Part shown: piece after piece, positions 62,236-64,000 of the stretch
Position numbering within the stretch: the first letter of the stretch is position 1
How the letters are laid out: each line of letters begins with the position of its first letter
Assembly (NCBI GenBank): GCA_014338405.1
Contig: JTDE01000297.1
Coordinates: 110,013-174,012 of the forward strand
Length of the DNA stretch: 64,000 nt
Direction of reading: 5' to 3'
Source: Paragonimus skrjabini miyazakii
Lineage: Eukaryota; Platyhelminthes; Trematoda; Plagiorchiida; Troglotrematidae
Notes under the pieces: model-generated
What the model saw: the letters and a program-made list of their open reading frames with translations, nothing else
The model's database searches: none
What the model was told of the DNA's origin: nothing
Translations under genes and position numbers: made by a program

Positions 62236-62874
62236 CTCGTTAAACACTGGGCAAATCGAACTGATTGGATGGATTAGGAAAATATGCGATTCAAAGAAAA
62301 TGTTCTGATTTTTTTTTTTTCGACTTAATACAAAGGTGGTTTGTACAATCTTACGCTGAAAAATCTAAATGAACGAACTGGAAATATGATCCTTGGTTCC
62401 AAGTTAAATAATTTTACTCATGTTTTTTCTATTGCCATATACTTTAAGTGTTTCAATCGAATTTGGCATGCAAGCCAATTGTAAGAACGTAAGCCTGATG
62501 AAACGGAATTCTGGGTATGCTCAGAACTCATGATGGCTGTCCTGTAGATCGCCGTACATATTTTCAATTGGCCCAAGACGGAGCTCACTATTGACCAAAT
62601 GTGCTTTGATGATTTAGCTAACATTGTCCTCCTGTCAGTTCAACACGTTTCTAACAAACTAATGATGCTACTTGTGGGCAGTATGACTAAACCAAAGTCA
62701 GCCATAAAATCAACGTAACACCGGTTAAAATAAATTTTGTTGACAGATGTATACCATAAGAGTTTTCCAAGCTGAACTCGCAGGTTACATCAAACTTGAT
62801 AAGAATTGCCTAGTTAAGTAAAGAGTTATCAGACGATTTCAGTTTTTTAGATGAGACCCAGCTCTAAATAGTCA
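62236..62874. other. No recognisable gene; T-run at 62310
   Basis: A 13-base T-run near 62310-62322. The 68-codon minus frame at 62418-62624 shows no motif. Confidence 0.45.
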
Positions 62875-62955
62875 GGGCTTTGGTTGGATTCGAACCAGCG
62901 ACAGAAACACCACACCTCAACGCGGCAAGCACTCTACCAGCTGAGCTACGATTTC
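62875..62955 (-). mobile_element. tRNA-like SINE head, family C
   Basis: On the minus strand: TCGTAGCTCAGCTGGTAGAG (perfect A-box), TGCTTGCCGCGTTGAGGTG, then CGCTGGTTCGAATCCAACC (perfect B-box). It resembles an intact tRNA promoter, but about seven extra bases in the anticodon-variable region and no pairing acceptor ends rule out a normal tRNA. Confidence 0.72.
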
Positions 62956-64000
62956 AGTGTTACCAGTCACGGTTGATCCCCACTGAATGACCGGACAGTA
63001 AGTTGAACTTGAGCAGGGATAAGTACGTTCGGCCGAGTTCAACATCGTTCCCGGACAAAGACAATCCGTCTATGATGATTGATTCTAACACCTCGTTCAA
63101 CAGCGATTCAGCCTAGGATTAGCTGTTGTGAACGTCTTGACTTTACTTGAGCGGAATCAAACTTGTAACAAACAAACACCCCGGTCAGTTATCAACGAAC
63201 TAGTTTCGCTTTCCTTGCTCTATAATTTATAGATACATGTTGACTAGTTCCCTATCTTGTAAATGCCATAGAGAGTCATGTAACTGGGTGATAAATCAAG
63301 GTCGAAGTTGAAGTTATTCACAAATGAAAATGATAGTGTTTAGTTTTACAACACTGTGGTTGAGTCGGACATATAGTGAATACTGTTGTTGTACTCCATG
63401 GATTAACAAGAAGACAAACCAGTTGACTTCGACCCTCCGGCCAGAATTCCGTACACTAAGCCTTCAGGTAGTTGTGCTTGTTATCGCGGAATCACAGCGA
63501 TTTAGCGGTGATGATCCGTCATCGTCAATTTAACCAATCAAATTCACATTTGGTCACATCATATTAACCATCCCTATGGATGTATTATGTGACACGCTTG
63601 TGAAGACACAAGTGATCCTAGTGAAATATCCACTGCAGCCGTAGATGTTAAGACAAGATATTATCCGAAGTCCTTACTGTACGCAGCACTGTCCCATCCA
63701 GACGTTCGTTTCTCCAGAACCGCCTCAGATCATCAAATCGTTTACACCCGATTCAGTTTCCCCATTCTACACACACACATACACTACAAGAAATTGTCTT
63801 TCAGTTACAAGGAAAGATGTGTTCTATGAAGCATAGCTTCACAGATTGCCAGGGTTGTAGTAGGCACGTTTGTGTATACATGATTACGAGTGACAAACAA
63901 TCCTCATCACCTTCCAAACACTCATGCACTTCGCCCCTTGCACGTCCTCCCTGTAAATTCATGATGTTTATTTAACACATCATCTTTCGACTGATTATGT
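62956..64000. other. No recognisable gene
   Basis: Frames 63324-63533 and 63645-63836 are short and unrecognised. A short CA tract lies near 63770-63782. Confidence 0.5.

Noticed and set aside
62875..62955. Functional tRNA gene (perfect A- and B-boxes)
   Set aside because: The interval between boxes is about seven bases too long, the acceptor ends do not pair, and related degraded copies occur elsewhere; it is a SINE head.
1..64000. CRISPR arrays, toxin-antitoxin pairs, phage or other bacterial defence systems
   Set aside because: The window is eukaryotic; no spaced short direct repeats or bacterial gene clusters are present.

Overview
The window reads as nuclear DNA of a parasitic flatworm, most likely a digenean fluke. 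The evidence is AT-leaning, intron-rich, repeat-dense DNA; decayed Ty3/gypsy reverse transcriptase resembling the fluke CsRn1 group; decayed CR1-like and RTE-like non-LTR reverse transcriptases; and tRNA-derived SINEs. The genus is inference. There are no bacterial operons, rRNA genes or CRISPR arrays. A run of exactly 100 N (48864-48963) is a scaffold gap.

The one convincing host gene is on the minus strand at 35033-37899. It is a large, probably terminal coding exon of a BCL11-family (BCL11A/B, CTIP1/2) transcription factor, with the diagnostic C-terminal triple C2H2 zinc-finger cluster at residues 570-650. It ends in about 300 residues not present in the vertebrate proteins as I know them. 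The exons for the N-terminal fingers were not found between 37.9 and 64 kb, so they may lie in small undetected exons or beyond the window.

Layout. 1-6633: a giant inverted repeat (arms 1-873 and 5761-6633, identical over 851 bp and open at the left window edge) enclosing 4.9 kb with a badly decayed gypsy gag-pol. 6.6-19.5 kb: non-coding DNA with SINEs, microsatellites and a short repeat carrying a mini-intron-like segment. 19.9-21.1 kb: dead CR1-like element. 23.3-24.5 kb: dead RTE-like element. 27-30.6 kb: SINE cluster and a ~0.57 kb dispersed repeat, repeated at 44.3 kb. 35-37.9 kb: BCL11 exon. 38-64 kb: long low-gene stretch, perhaps 5' intron or intergenic DNA of BCL11, with one weak exon candidate at 49.4 kb, the scaffold gap, a second mini-intron repeat at 51.6 kb and more SINE copies.

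No coordinated multi-gene system is visible. The most unusual structures are the perfect inverted repeat around an old, dead retroelement, the extended fluke BCL11 C-terminus, and SINE lineages that share a tail and occur in opposed pairs.
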